NCBI GenBank assembly: GCA_964019655.1
Contig: CAXHTR010000007.1
Coordinates: 558,001-622,000, forward strand
Source of the DNA: Perkinsela sp. pyNocScin1
Taxonomy: Eukaryota > Euglenozoa > Kinetoplastea > Prokinetoplastida > Perkinselidae
Reading direction: 5' to 3'
DNA length: 64,000 bases
Shown here: positions 55,653-63,773 of the stretch, piece by piece
Numbering within the stretch: position 1 is the stretch's first letter
Layout: the number at the start of each line of letters is the position of its first letter
Notes under the pieces: generated by a model
What the model saw: only the letters and a program-made list of their open reading frames with translations
The model's database searches: none
Told to the model about the DNA's origin: nothing
Position numbers and translations under genes: made by a program

Positions 55653-56429
55653 ATGCTTCACTGCCCTATCCTTATCGCTGCTGACAATGCCCTCGGCCGC
55701 ATCGATGAATCTATGCTCTCAGATGCGATGCTCCTCCAGCTCATGCTGTCTGCATGCACTGATGAAACAAAGCAAAAATTTCAAAACGAAGATCAGGAAT
55801 ACCTTGACATCGCTGACTGGAAGGGCCTGAAAATCGATGCGAACGGCCATGTCACGCGCATTATTTGGCGATATCTGAGCTTCGGTGGTCTCATATCCAT
55901 GGATTACATGCCTAAAAGCGTCACTCGTTTCATCATTGCATACAATCGGTTCAAGGGGACTCTAGACACGTCCAAACTTGCACCGAATCTGAAGGTGTTT
56001 GAAATCGGGCACAATAATCTGAGCGGAAGCATTGCCTTTCGCTCGTTTCCGGAAGAACTGACAAGCATAGAAATGAGTGCCAACAAATTCTCTGGAAGTG
56101 CTGACTTGACGAGCTTACCACCTAACCTTCGTGAGCTTCAAATGTCTTCGAACAAATTTTCGGGGTCTCTGGACTTGTCTGCACTCCCATCAAATCTTAA
56201 AAAACTCTTTGTCTCTGACAACGAATTCTCGGGCTGCCTGGATATCTCAAAGCTTCCTGTAAAAATGGTCCAGCTGCACATTCAAAAGAATGCTTTTGAG
56301 GGCACGCTCGACGTTGCTGCCTGTCCTGCCCGACGCGTTTCAATCAAAGTCGAGGAGGAGTGGATGCATGACGACAACGACGATCATACCTATATCCAAA
56401 GGAGGCAGAAAGAGTATGTTTTTACGTAA
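55653..56429 (+). CDS. Class A LRR protein, triplet copy 3
   Basis: 258 residues. Head MLHCPILIAADNALGRIDESML, LLQLMLSACTDETKQ. Cap YLDIADWKGLKIDANGHVTRIIW. Repeats: GLISMDYMP, GTLDTSKLA, GSIAFRSFP, GSADLTSLP, GSLDLSALP, GCLDISKLP, GTLDVAACP. Tail SIKVEEEWMHDDNDDHTYIQ with an Asp-rich stretch. Its repeats have the most identical DNA at the FSG turn (TTTTCGGGG or TTCTCGGGC), discussed in the findings. Confidence 0.92.
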   Translation: MLHCPILIAADNALGRIDESMLSDAMLLQLMLSACTDETKQKFQNEDQEYLDIADWKGLKIDANGHVTRIIWRYLSFGGLISMDYMPKSVTRFIIAYNRFKGTLDTSKLAPNLKVFEIGHNNLSGSIAFRSFPEELTSIEMSANKFSGSADLTSLPPNLRELQMSSNKFSGSLDLSALPSNLKKLFVSDNEFSGCLDISKLPVKMVQLHIQKNAFEGTLDVAACPARRVSIKVEEEWMHDDNDDHTYIQRRQKEYVFT

Positions 56430-56927
56430 AGTGAGTGATTCGAGAAAGTCGTACATAGTTTTGATATATTGATGAAAAATATATAATCATACACGCACTG
56501 ATAGTATTGGTTCACTCCTACATTGAGTTGAACATGTCATTTCAACCTTTTGATATTGGCGTAAGCAAGCATTTATTCTTTCAATTTTTTAACTCTGTGA
56601 AGATGCTACATGACGACGCTTATCTACGGGCGACTAAAGCTGGGCTCCAGAAAAAAGCTATCGGTTTTCAGTCAGAAGGGCAAAGAGACAAAAGGATTTA
56701 GTCTTGAAGCTGAACTTAGAGAATTGAAAGAGTACGTGATGCACAAATAAGAGGTTACATTAATTATTCAAATCTTATAAGCCTCGTTTGCTCAGCGTGA
56801 TCTCTCTATGTGATAGACAGTTGCTTGATTTCAGTAATATTCATTCGTATTAAGTGCAAATTGCGGTGAATGCAAATCAGTGGGAAATGGAGGCATCTTC
56901 TCAATACATCTCTTTTTAGGATTCAAA
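56430..56927 (+). other. Intergenic, small unsupported frame
   Basis: About 500 bases. A 64-codon frame (56507-56701, MVHSYIELN...) has no motif and a TTG start, so it is not called. The last 20 bases hold the acceptor of the next gene. Confidence 0.4.
56908..56919 (+). promoter_or_regulatory. Putative trans-splice acceptor
   Basis: ATCTCTTTTTAG ends at 56919, eight bases before the ATG at 56928. Confidence 0.5.
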
Positions 56928-58097
56928 ATGTGCTTCTTCTTAGCCGGTTTGCTCTATATATGCAGTGCGGATTCGAATCTCGGGCGCCTTGACTACGCCT
57001 CGCTCTCAGATCAGACGAAGATGGAAATACTTGTTGAAGGTCTCAAGAAGTGTGATGCTTTTTCAGAGATATTTTATGATTCCGACGGAAACTTCAAGGA
57101 TGTGTGTGACTGGTATGGCGTGACGTGCGATGAGTCTGGTGATCTCACTGCGCTCAAGTGGAGTAAGTGCGCGGCGATTAAATTTGGGTCCCTAAACTTG
57201 GATTTTTTACCAGGGACGCTTGAAAGGATATATATCGATTTTTGTGAACTTGGCGGAAAATTCGAAGCGAACTTTCTACCGAGAGGGCTCAAAATCTTTG
57301 ATGCTTCCCTTAATCAACTCGAAGGGACGCTGGACTGCGCCGCGTTGCCTCCAAGAATGCTTGAAATCGCCTTAACCAGAAATTCACTCAAGGGCAGTCT
57401 TCAACTGGCGTCGATCCCAAGCACGATGACAGGGTTCTTTGTCGATGAGAACAATTTTTTAGGTAAAATTGACTTTGCCAACTTACCAGGATCATTACGC
57501 GAGTTACACATTTCGTGTAATGAAGTTACCAGCGAAATAGATACGTACACTCTTCCACGTCAAATGCGTGAGATGGATATCTCTTACCAGGACATAAGAG
57601 GCGTTTTTGCACTCGATGGGCTTCCGCAAACGCTTGGCGAGCTTTGTGCACATAGCTGCTCGCTCGAGGGGCCGTTTCCTGCTGAAGCTGTCCCGCGAGC
57701 AGCACTCAACTACTCGCTAGAGAAAAATAATTTTTCGGGGACACTTGCGCTTGAAAATCTTCCGAGGGAGATTGAATCGCTCTACCTCGATGACAATAAG
57801 ATGCACGGAACGCTCAACTTTGATTCAATGCCATTCATGCATTATTTGTCTCTTGCGTCGAACAATTTTTCAGGGTCTGTGACATTGGCTAATATTCCAG
57901 ATTCTATGAATCTTTTGAACATCGAGGAGAACAAATTTTTGGGTATGCTCTCTGTGCTGCGCATACCACACAAGAATATGCGCGTCAAGGCACGTGGGAA
58001 TTCTTTTCGGAAAGTCATCGTGCGGAAGTCTCTACGTCATCAGATTTCAGTCTCTTTGGATGTTCCAGTGGAAGTGATTCCGAACGAGGAAGGCTAA
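56928..58097 (+). CDS. Class A LRR protein
   Basis: 389 residues. Head MCFFLAGLLYICSADSNLGRLD, one of the better signal-peptide-like starts. LSDQTKMEILVEGL helix. Complete cap FKDVCDWYGVTCDESGDLTALKW. About twelve repeats from GSLNLDFLP to GMLSVLRIP; SEIDTYTLPRQM and GPFPAEAVPRAA are irregular in the middle, GTLALENLP and GSVTLANIP canonical. The tail (SVSLDVPVEVIPNEEG) is polar. The 58563 gene, on the far side of the glutaredoxin gene, is a close relative in head and cap. Confidence 0.93.
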   Translation: MCFFLAGLLYICSADSNLGRLDYASLSDQTKMEILVEGLKKCDAFSEIFYDSDGNFKDVCDWYGVTCDESGDLTALKWSKCAAIKFGSLNLDFLPGTLERIYIDFCELGGKFEANFLPRGLKIFDASLNQLEGTLDCAALPPRMLEIALTRNSLKGSLQLASIPSTMTGFFVDENNFLGKIDFANLPGSLRELHISCNEVTSEIDTYTLPRQMREMDISYQDIRGVFALDGLPQTLGELCAHSCSLEGPFPAEAVPRAALNYSLEKNNFSGTLALENLPREIESLYLDDNKMHGTLNFDSMPFMHYLSLASNNFSGSVTLANIPDSMNLLNIEENKFLGMLSVLRIPHKNMRVKARGNSFRKVIVRKSLRHQISVSLDVPVEVIPNEEG

Positions 58098-58193
58098 AGG
58101 GATTTAATGATTGCATTCGACAAAAAATGAATATCCATAAGTGTATGTACGGATGTATTTCCAGCGTATTCTTCTTCTACTAACATTCATACA

Positions 58194-58475
58194 ATGTCAG
58201 CCATCGTCGAAAAACTCGTCCAGCGCGCGAACATCCTCGTCTTCTCCACCTTGTGGTGCCCCTTTTGCACGCGTGTCAAAGACCTCATCCGCTCGAAGAA
58301 GCTCGACTTCAACGAGTACATCATCGACGAGTCCACGACCGAGGGCGCGGAGGTACGGGCAGCCATCATTCAAAAGTACAACCACCACACAGTGCCGGCA
58401 GTGTTCATCAGGGGCAGCTTTATCGGTGGCTACGATGACGTCAAGGCGCTCAGCGACAGCGGTAAGCTGCAGTAG
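58194..58475 (+). CDS. Dithiol glutaredoxin
   Basis: 93 residues. Glutaredoxins reduce disulfides and glutathionylated proteins using glutathione or, in kinetoplastids, trypanothione. Seen: active site CPFC (residues 22-25) after LVFSTLW, the cis-Pro motif TVPAVFI (about 66-72), and GGYDD (78-82), all in the expected order and spacing. The usual CPYC is CPFC here, a conservative change. No targeting peptide, so cytosolic is the simplest reading. Length typical. GC-rich codons. Lies between two LRR genes, 96 bases after one and 87 before the next. Confident. Confidence 0.95.
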   Translation: MSAIVEKLVQRANILVFSTLWCPFCTRVKDLIRSKKLDFNEYIIDESTTEGAEVRAAIIQKYNHHTVPAVFIRGSFIGGYDDVKALSDSGKLQ

Positions 58476-58530
58476 AACATAGGAAGTCACTTTGCATTGC
58501 AAGGCCAATCAAATCACCAGAAATGCACTC

Positions 58531-58559
58531 TATTCTTTCCTTTTGTTTTTTTCTTGTAG
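58531..58559 (+). promoter_or_regulatory. Putative trans-splice acceptor
   Basis: TATTCTTTCCTTTTGTTTTTTTCTTGTAG ends at 58559; the ATG is three bases later. The strongest acceptor-like site in the window. Confidence 0.6.
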
Positions 58560-58562
58560 GCT

Positions 58563-59774
58563 ATGGGATTTTCACAGCTCATCACGCTTCTAACCGTCGA
58601 CCCTGCCCTCGGCCGCCTCGACTTCGCATCGCTCTCTCAGCAGGACAAAATGGAGATGCTCGTCGCTGCCTTCGTCCCCAAGCACATCCGCCGCTTCCAG
58701 GACAAGGCACGCAACTTCAAGGACGCGTGCGAGTGGGCCAACGTGCAGTGCGACCGAAAGAAAGAGGTGACGACGATCAACTGGGCGTCCAAAAAGACCG
58801 GCGCTGGCACGATCAACCTCGACTTCCTCCCCGACACGCTCCGCGTGTGCAGGCTCTCGAGGAACGACCTCGAGGGGTCGCTCCGAATACCTTTCCTGCC
58901 GCGGAGGCTCACCACATTTTCGGCCAATCTCAATCGCCTGAAGGGGTACCTGGACCTCACGGTGCTCCCACCGGACATCACTGAGTTCCACGTCGGCAGC
59001 AACAGTTTTGAGGGGACAATCGACCTCGAGCACCTGCCGCGGATGCTCGTGAACCTCGCTGTGCCGAACAATCGGCTGATAGGCACTGTCCGCCTCGATG
59101 CGCTCCCGCGTGCCCTCACACACCTCATCATCTTTGGCAATGCGCTCTCAGGCGTCATGGACACGGAAAAGCTCCCGCGGAGTATCATCGAGCTTCTGAT
59201 CGGCGACACAAAGCTGACTGGCCCCTTCAATCTTCAGGGGTTACCGCGGCAGTTCAAGCAGCTGGAGGCCCGCGACTGCCAGTTCGCAGGGTCAGTTGCA
59301 CTCGCAGACATGCCCGACCATTCCGCATATATTGACCTTTCCATGAACATGCTAACGGGGACCATTTCGCTGCAGCGAATGGCGAGGACCCTCCATATTC
59401 TCTACCTCCAAGAAAATATGCTCACTGGAGGGCTTTGCTTCAAAGGTCTGCCGGGCAGCATCCAATCGGTTGCGCTCGACCGGAACTTTTTCTGCGGCAG
59501 CGTTTTCATCGATTTTTTGCCGACGAAGCTGCGGTATCTTCGGCTCTCGGGGAATAAGCTCATCGGGACTGTTGAAGTAGTATGCTTTCATGCAAATCTT
59601 ATTCTCAGTCTTGCGAGCAACGACATTGAAGAATTGCGGGTGCGCGAGGTGGAGCCCTTCTTTGGAAAGGAGAAGCGGATGTTTCTCGACGAGGGGGTGC
59701 GAGTGGTTGACGCGGCGACCGGGGAGAGCCTTAAGGCCGAGTTCGTGGATTTCAAGCCGAAGAAAAAGGAATGA
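58563..59774 (+). CDS. Class A LRR protein
   Basis: 403 residues, start fixed by the acceptor. Head MGFSQLITLLTVDPALGRLD, LSQQDKMEMLVAAF. Cap FKDACEWANVQCDRKKEVTTINW. About twelve repeats: GTINLDFLP, GSLRIPFLP, GYLDLTVLP, GTIDLEHLP, GTVRLDALP, GVMDTEKLP, GPFNLQGLP, GSVALADMP, GTISLQRMA, GGLCFKGLP, GSVFIDFLP, GTVEVVCF. Basic C-terminus (VDFKPKKKE). Codon use is strikingly GC-rich, especially in the first half, like the housekeeping genes and unlike most LRR genes, so it may be the most highly expressed member. Confidence 0.94.
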   Translation: MGFSQLITLLTVDPALGRLDFASLSQQDKMEMLVAAFVPKHIRRFQDKARNFKDACEWANVQCDRKKEVTTINWASKKTGAGTINLDFLPDTLRVCRLSRNDLEGSLRIPFLPRRLTTFSANLNRLKGYLDLTVLPPDITEFHVGSNSFEGTIDLEHLPRMLVNLAVPNNRLIGTVRLDALPRALTHLIIFGNALSGVMDTEKLPRSIIELLIGDTKLTGPFNLQGLPRQFKQLEARDCQFAGSVALADMPDHSAYIDLSMNMLTGTISLQRMARTLHILYLQENMLTGGLCFKGLPGSIQSVALDRNFFCGSVFIDFLPTKLRYLRLSGNKLIGTVEVVCFHANLILSLASNDIEELRVREVEPFFGKEKRMFLDEGVRVVDAATGESLKAEFVDFKPKKKE

Positions 59775-60443
59775 GTGCTCTTGAAGTGTGCATAGTGTGG
59801 TATAGATATGAATTAATAATTTTAGCTCATTACGTGAATGACTGAGTGTTTTGTTCGTGCTTGGAACATATATTGTATCGTTGGTATGTTAATTTCTCTC
59901 ATTTCCGAGCATGACAGCGGGGCCTTTGTACAGCTACTTCTATCTAATTTACTGTAGCAAAGGAAATTTGAACTCGGGCGAGCATAGTCTCGCAGTAGGC
60001 TGCATTCGCTCTGAGACTATGAGGTTTTTCCTAAAGAGCTAATCCTATAAACAGACTTGGTACCGATGGGTCCTTGTTCTTAAGAAATGTCACTCATAGT
60101 CTTTTTCTCCATCTTGGTACCTTCGGGCCTTATGTGTAAAAGTACGACGAGAAACTGCCAAGACGAGACGTATCCAATTCCTGTTGGTTCTATTCGTATT
60201 TTCGACGATGTCTTGTCTATGGCCTTTTCGATAAAACATTGACAGGAATTTGGCCTTCCGAATGAAAGACACATTCTCTATTATCATATGTAAATTTTCG
60301 GTCAAACCCAATTTCTTTTGATGAATATTTATGATCTTATGCAGGAAATGTGCTTTGCTAAGCATATGAGGGAGTTCAATGTTCATCATGTCGAAATTCA
60401 AGTATTCGTGTGAATCTCTCATAAACATATTTATTTACTCAAA
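59775..60443 (+). other. Intergenic, no gene seen
   Basis: About 670 bases. A 112-codon frame on - (60090-60428) contains ELPHMLSKAHFL, vaguely LRR-like, but lies on the wrong strand for this block and has no repeat register, so it is not called. CTTGGTACC occurs around 60055 and 60112. Confidence 0.4.
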
Positions 60444-61361
60444 ATGCACCACCGCATTCTGTCAGTCCTTGCAGCTGACCCACTCGGCCGACTCGACGCC
60501 CTGTCCCTCTCTGACCAGCAGATGATGGAGCTTCTCGTGCAAGACATGCCACACGAAAAATACCAAGACAAAAACGGTGACTTTCTTCCGATTGGCCAGT
60601 GGAAGCGCGTTAACTTGTACGCAGATGGCGACGTCTGTAAAGTGGCATTTATCAAAACAAAGCGTGGATCGCTCGAGTTCAGATGCATTCCGCGCCACGC
60701 TGAGGACTTTCGCGTTATATCCACAGATCTTGGCGGAAGCTTGAATACGCGAGCACTTCCGCCATCCCTCGTCACTTTGCAGCTAGTCAGCAGTAAGTTT
60801 GCCGGTACGGTGGACTGGGAAGCGCTTCCACCAAGTCTTAAGGATCTTACCCTCGCAACAAACCAGCTGAAAGGGACTGTTGATTTAGTTCACTTACCAG
60901 AGAATCTGGAGATCCTTTGCGCACAGCGAAATCTTTTTACCGGAAGCATCGTTCTGGATGCCTTGCCACGAAGGCTTCGAGTTCTGAACCTTGCACACAA
61001 CCGGCTGGAGGGGACACTTGACTTGGAGCACCTACCAGCGCATGTCAAGCGCCTGACGCTGCGAAACAATAAATTCGTAGGCAGTATTGCGCTTGACGCA
61101 CTTCCGGAGACCCTGGAGTATCTGTATCTGCAAGCAAATTTGCTCTGCGGTGATGTCATTATGAATGAGTTGCCAGTTGGACTCGTCGAGCTTTCATTGG
61201 CAGAGAATCGATTTGGCAGCCGCTTTGAGGTGCGTGCGAATAGCAATGCAGAGATCAACGTGCAAAACAACCTGCTTTGTGGAACGGTCGTTGTCCGTAG
61301 TGTAATGCGGCGCAGGGTGGACTTTCGAGGTAACGAAATCGAAGCGTTTGTTGAAGTTTGA
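60444..61361 (+). CDS. Class A LRR protein
   Basis: 305 residues. Head MHHRILSVLAADPLGRLDA, LSDQQMMELLVQDM. Cap FLPIGQWKRVNLYADGDVCKVAF: Trp kept, Gly and Cys pair lost. Eight repeats: GSLEFRCIP, GSLNTRALP, GTVDWEALP, GTVDLVHLP, GSIVLDALP, GTLDLEHLP, GSIALDALP, GDVIMNELP. The last 60 residues keep LRR-like spacing without LP (NSNAEINVQNNLLCGTVVV). TCCTTGCAG precedes the AD codon. GC-moderate. Confidence 0.92.
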   Translation: MHHRILSVLAADPLGRLDALSLSDQQMMELLVQDMPHEKYQDKNGDFLPIGQWKRVNLYADGDVCKVAFIKTKRGSLEFRCIPRHAEDFRVISTDLGGSLNTRALPPSLVTLQLVSSKFAGTVDWEALPPSLKDLTLATNQLKGTVDLVHLPENLEILCAQRNLFTGSIVLDALPRRLRVLNLAHNRLEGTLDLEHLPAHVKRLTLRNNKFVGSIALDALPETLEYLYLQANLLCGDVIMNELPVGLVELSLAENRFGSRFEVRANSNAEINVQNNLLCGTVVVRSVMRRRVDFRGNEIEAFVEV

Positions 61362-61915
61362 GATAGGCTTGGGCTAAATAAAGATAGGATGATCATAAAC
61401 AAAATATGAAATACCAATTATTTCCGTGTTAGAATCACACTCATCTGTGCTTTGCATATCTTTCTTCATTTAGTGAATGATTACTTCGTATTTTAGCAGC
61501 GAGCGCTTCGTCCGTGATTTTCATTTAACAGCTATCTGAACTGGAGGAGCAATGCTTGTGATCAGAAAGACTGAAGCGCTTCAATTTTGGCTCTTTGTGC
61601 CAGTACCTGGCGCAAGCTTGATCTGGGCCATTGCATAGGACTTGTCCATCTTAACAACAGAAGAAAAAGCTTGTTCGTGCTTGTATCAGACCAGCATCAA
61701 CACAGCATTCGAAAATTTTGATACCCGAACCGTCGATTCGTTGAAAACTTTTATGCTCCCCCACTGCCCTAAAATCCTGTGCAAGTTACATTTTTAAGAT
61801 CTGCCGCAATTTTAGAACTGTATGTACTATTCTGTATGCATAGCCTATTATCGTGAATCGATATGCATGCATAAGCGTTCTTGTCACTTCATTCACTGCG
61901 ATACATACCGATACA
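61362..61915 (+). other. Intergenic, no gene seen
   Basis: About 550 bases with no relic or repeat recognised. The GTG-started upstream extension of the next gene begins at 61853 and is taken as UTR. Confidence 0.4.
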
Positions 61916-62983
61916 ATGCTTTCTCTTTTCCACACTTTCAAAGCGGCAGACCCATCGATCGGTCGCTTCGACGCGAACACCATGACCGACCAGATGCGCA
62001 TGGAGCTTCTCATCGCAAACATTGCTGAGCACTCGCGAGAAATGTACACAGACGAGAACGGCGACTACCTCGACGTCTGCTCCTGGAACTACATCGAGTG
62101 CAACAGCGATGGCCGCGTGACCATGCTCTCCCTCAGCGCTGTACTCGTCGGTACAGTCGCGCTCGAGTTCACACCGCCACTCGTCACAAACATTGACCTG
62201 GCCGGCACTGAGGAAATCGAGGGGACACTGCAAACGAGCGCGTTACCTGAAAATCTTCGCAGTCTTGACATCAGTATGAATCAATTTGCGGGGACTGTGG
62301 ATATGACTTCCCTTCCAAAATCGCTCACGAAATGTGATGTATCTCAGAACTATTTTTCAGGGGACGTGAATTTAACTGCGCTGCCGAGCGGTCTGCAGTC
62401 GCTTTTCATGCGCTTCAACTGTTTTGGGGGCAATATTTCGCTTGACCAACTTCCAAATATGCTCATCACACTGAATCTCTCACATAACGTTTTTCAAGGG
62501 AGCATTTCGCTTCGTGCGCTCCCACAAGCCTTGAAAACGCTCAATGTACACAGTAATTCACTGAGCGGCGAAATGTACTTGCAAAGTTTACCTCCCAATA
62601 TCGAAAACCTCCGGCTCAGCGAGAACAAATTTTCGGGGAGCATTTCGCTCGAGGGACTCCCACCGAGTCTCGATTATCTCGACCTTTCCGAGAACTGCCT
62701 CTCAGGGAGCCTTCGCTTTACAAACCTTGCAGCTGGTCTTGGCACGATTATGCTGAACGCAAACACGTTTACAGGCGAACTTCACGTACCAGAGTTGCCT
62801 GAGGGGCTGCACGTTCTCGATGTCAAAGGAAACTCGATGAGCGGGACGGCGCAGATTCACTCGAGTGCCAAAGCAAAAGTTGCGTTTTCCGGAAATCACA
62901 TCAGTGATGTCATCGATGAGAATGGGGCAAAGGTCGAGTTCTACTGCGACTGGGTCGGCTACGCGGACTACCTGAAGGTCTGA
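61916..62983 (+). CDS. Class A LRR protein
   Basis: 355 residues from MLSLFHTFKAADPSIGRFD. MTDQMRMELLIANI helix. Cap YLDVCSWNYIECNSDGRVTMLSL keeps C-x-W and Cys but has Tyr-Ile for Gly-Val. Eleven repeats from GTVALEFTP to GTAQIHSS; GTVDMTSLP, GDVNLTALP, GSISLRALP, GSISLEGLP near perfect. It ends YCDWVGYADYLKV. The boundary DNA reads TCTTTTCCACACTTTCAAAGCGGCAG, strongly acceptor-like. It is the last intact gene before the decayed copy at 63095. Confidence 0.93.
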   Translation: MLSLFHTFKAADPSIGRFDANTMTDQMRMELLIANIAEHSREMYTDENGDYLDVCSWNYIECNSDGRVTMLSLSAVLVGTVALEFTPPLVTNIDLAGTEEIEGTLQTSALPENLRSLDISMNQFAGTVDMTSLPKSLTKCDVSQNYFSGDVNLTALPSGLQSLFMRFNCFGGNISLDQLPNMLITLNLSHNVFQGSISLRALPQALKTLNVHSNSLSGEMYLQSLPPNIENLRLSENKFSGSISLEGLPPSLDYLDLSENCLSGSLRFTNLAAGLGTIMLNANTFTGELHVPELPEGLHVLDVKGNSMSGTAQIHSSAKAKVAFSGNHISDVIDENGAKVEFYCDWVGYADYLKV

Positions 62984-63094
62984 GAATGTAATGATTATGG
63001 GATTTATAAAATGATAGAGATAAGTATTGATCGTAAGAAACTTCGAAAAGTGAAATCGAGTGCAACGAAAGTTTCAGCCGTTTTCAAAATCAAA

Positions 63095-63563
63095 ATGCCC
63101 TTTTTTGCCATCGTGCATAGTGCCGATCCTGCGCTGGGACGCGCGAAGAACTCAAAAGTCGCGTACAAGTCCTTTCTATTGGACACAACCTTCTACATGG
63201 GACATTCAAACAAACATGCTTCCACATGGAATGAACCTCCTCGGAGTCTCGCACAGTGCGCTTTCGAAAAAATTCAACTTTCGTACGCTACCACCGCTCA
63301 TGCAGTCCATTTTCCTTGGCAATAACAAATTTGTGGGCTCTGTCACCCTAACGAAACTTCCGAAGAGCTGTATCGTTATTGACGCCTCACACAACTCTTT
63401 TTCAGGGAGTATCAACCTGAAGAATATTGGTAGGCACATGCAATTTATCAATCTCTCGCACAATAAGATCAAATCAGTCGTGAATCAACCCTTTTACATC
63501 ATCGACGACGATAATGATGGAAACTTCTTCATCCTCCCAACTCGTAACCAACTAATTCATTGA
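63095..63563 (+). pseudogene. LRR gene lacking its cap
   Basis: Starts normally, MPFFAIVHSADPALGRA, then loses the LSDQ helix and cap: the next residues are unrelated and, after a frameshift near 63175-63200, the repeat part resumes as NMLPHGMNLLGV, FNFRTLPPLMQSIFL, NKFVGSVTLTKLPKSCIVI, NSFSGSINLKNIGRHMQFI, ending NQPFYIIDDDNDG and a stop at 63563. About 90 residues of cap region and one or two repeats are missing. The 3' part is well conserved, so the event is recent. Confidence 0.8.
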
Positions 63564-63773
63564 TTCAGAGCATAGTCTTGCATTTTTTCAACACAAGCGC
63601 ATTCACAGAATAAGACATCAAATAGTTTGATTAAGGAACTAAACATTCAGCTAAATTATCACATAGTTTTGAAAAATGCATAACTCAACATAATCTCAAA
63701 CAGACTACTGTGTTCCTCTTTGCTGCATGTCACTGCTTCATGATATTTTCGCGTACAATTTTTTCAAATTCAT

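Noticed and set aside
56507-56701. 64-codon frame on +
   Set aside because: No motif, TTG start, no acceptor; likely chance.
60090-60428. 112-codon frame on - with ELPHMLSKAHFL
   Set aside because: Wrong strand for the block, no repeat register, cap or head. Could be a very old relic but not supportable.
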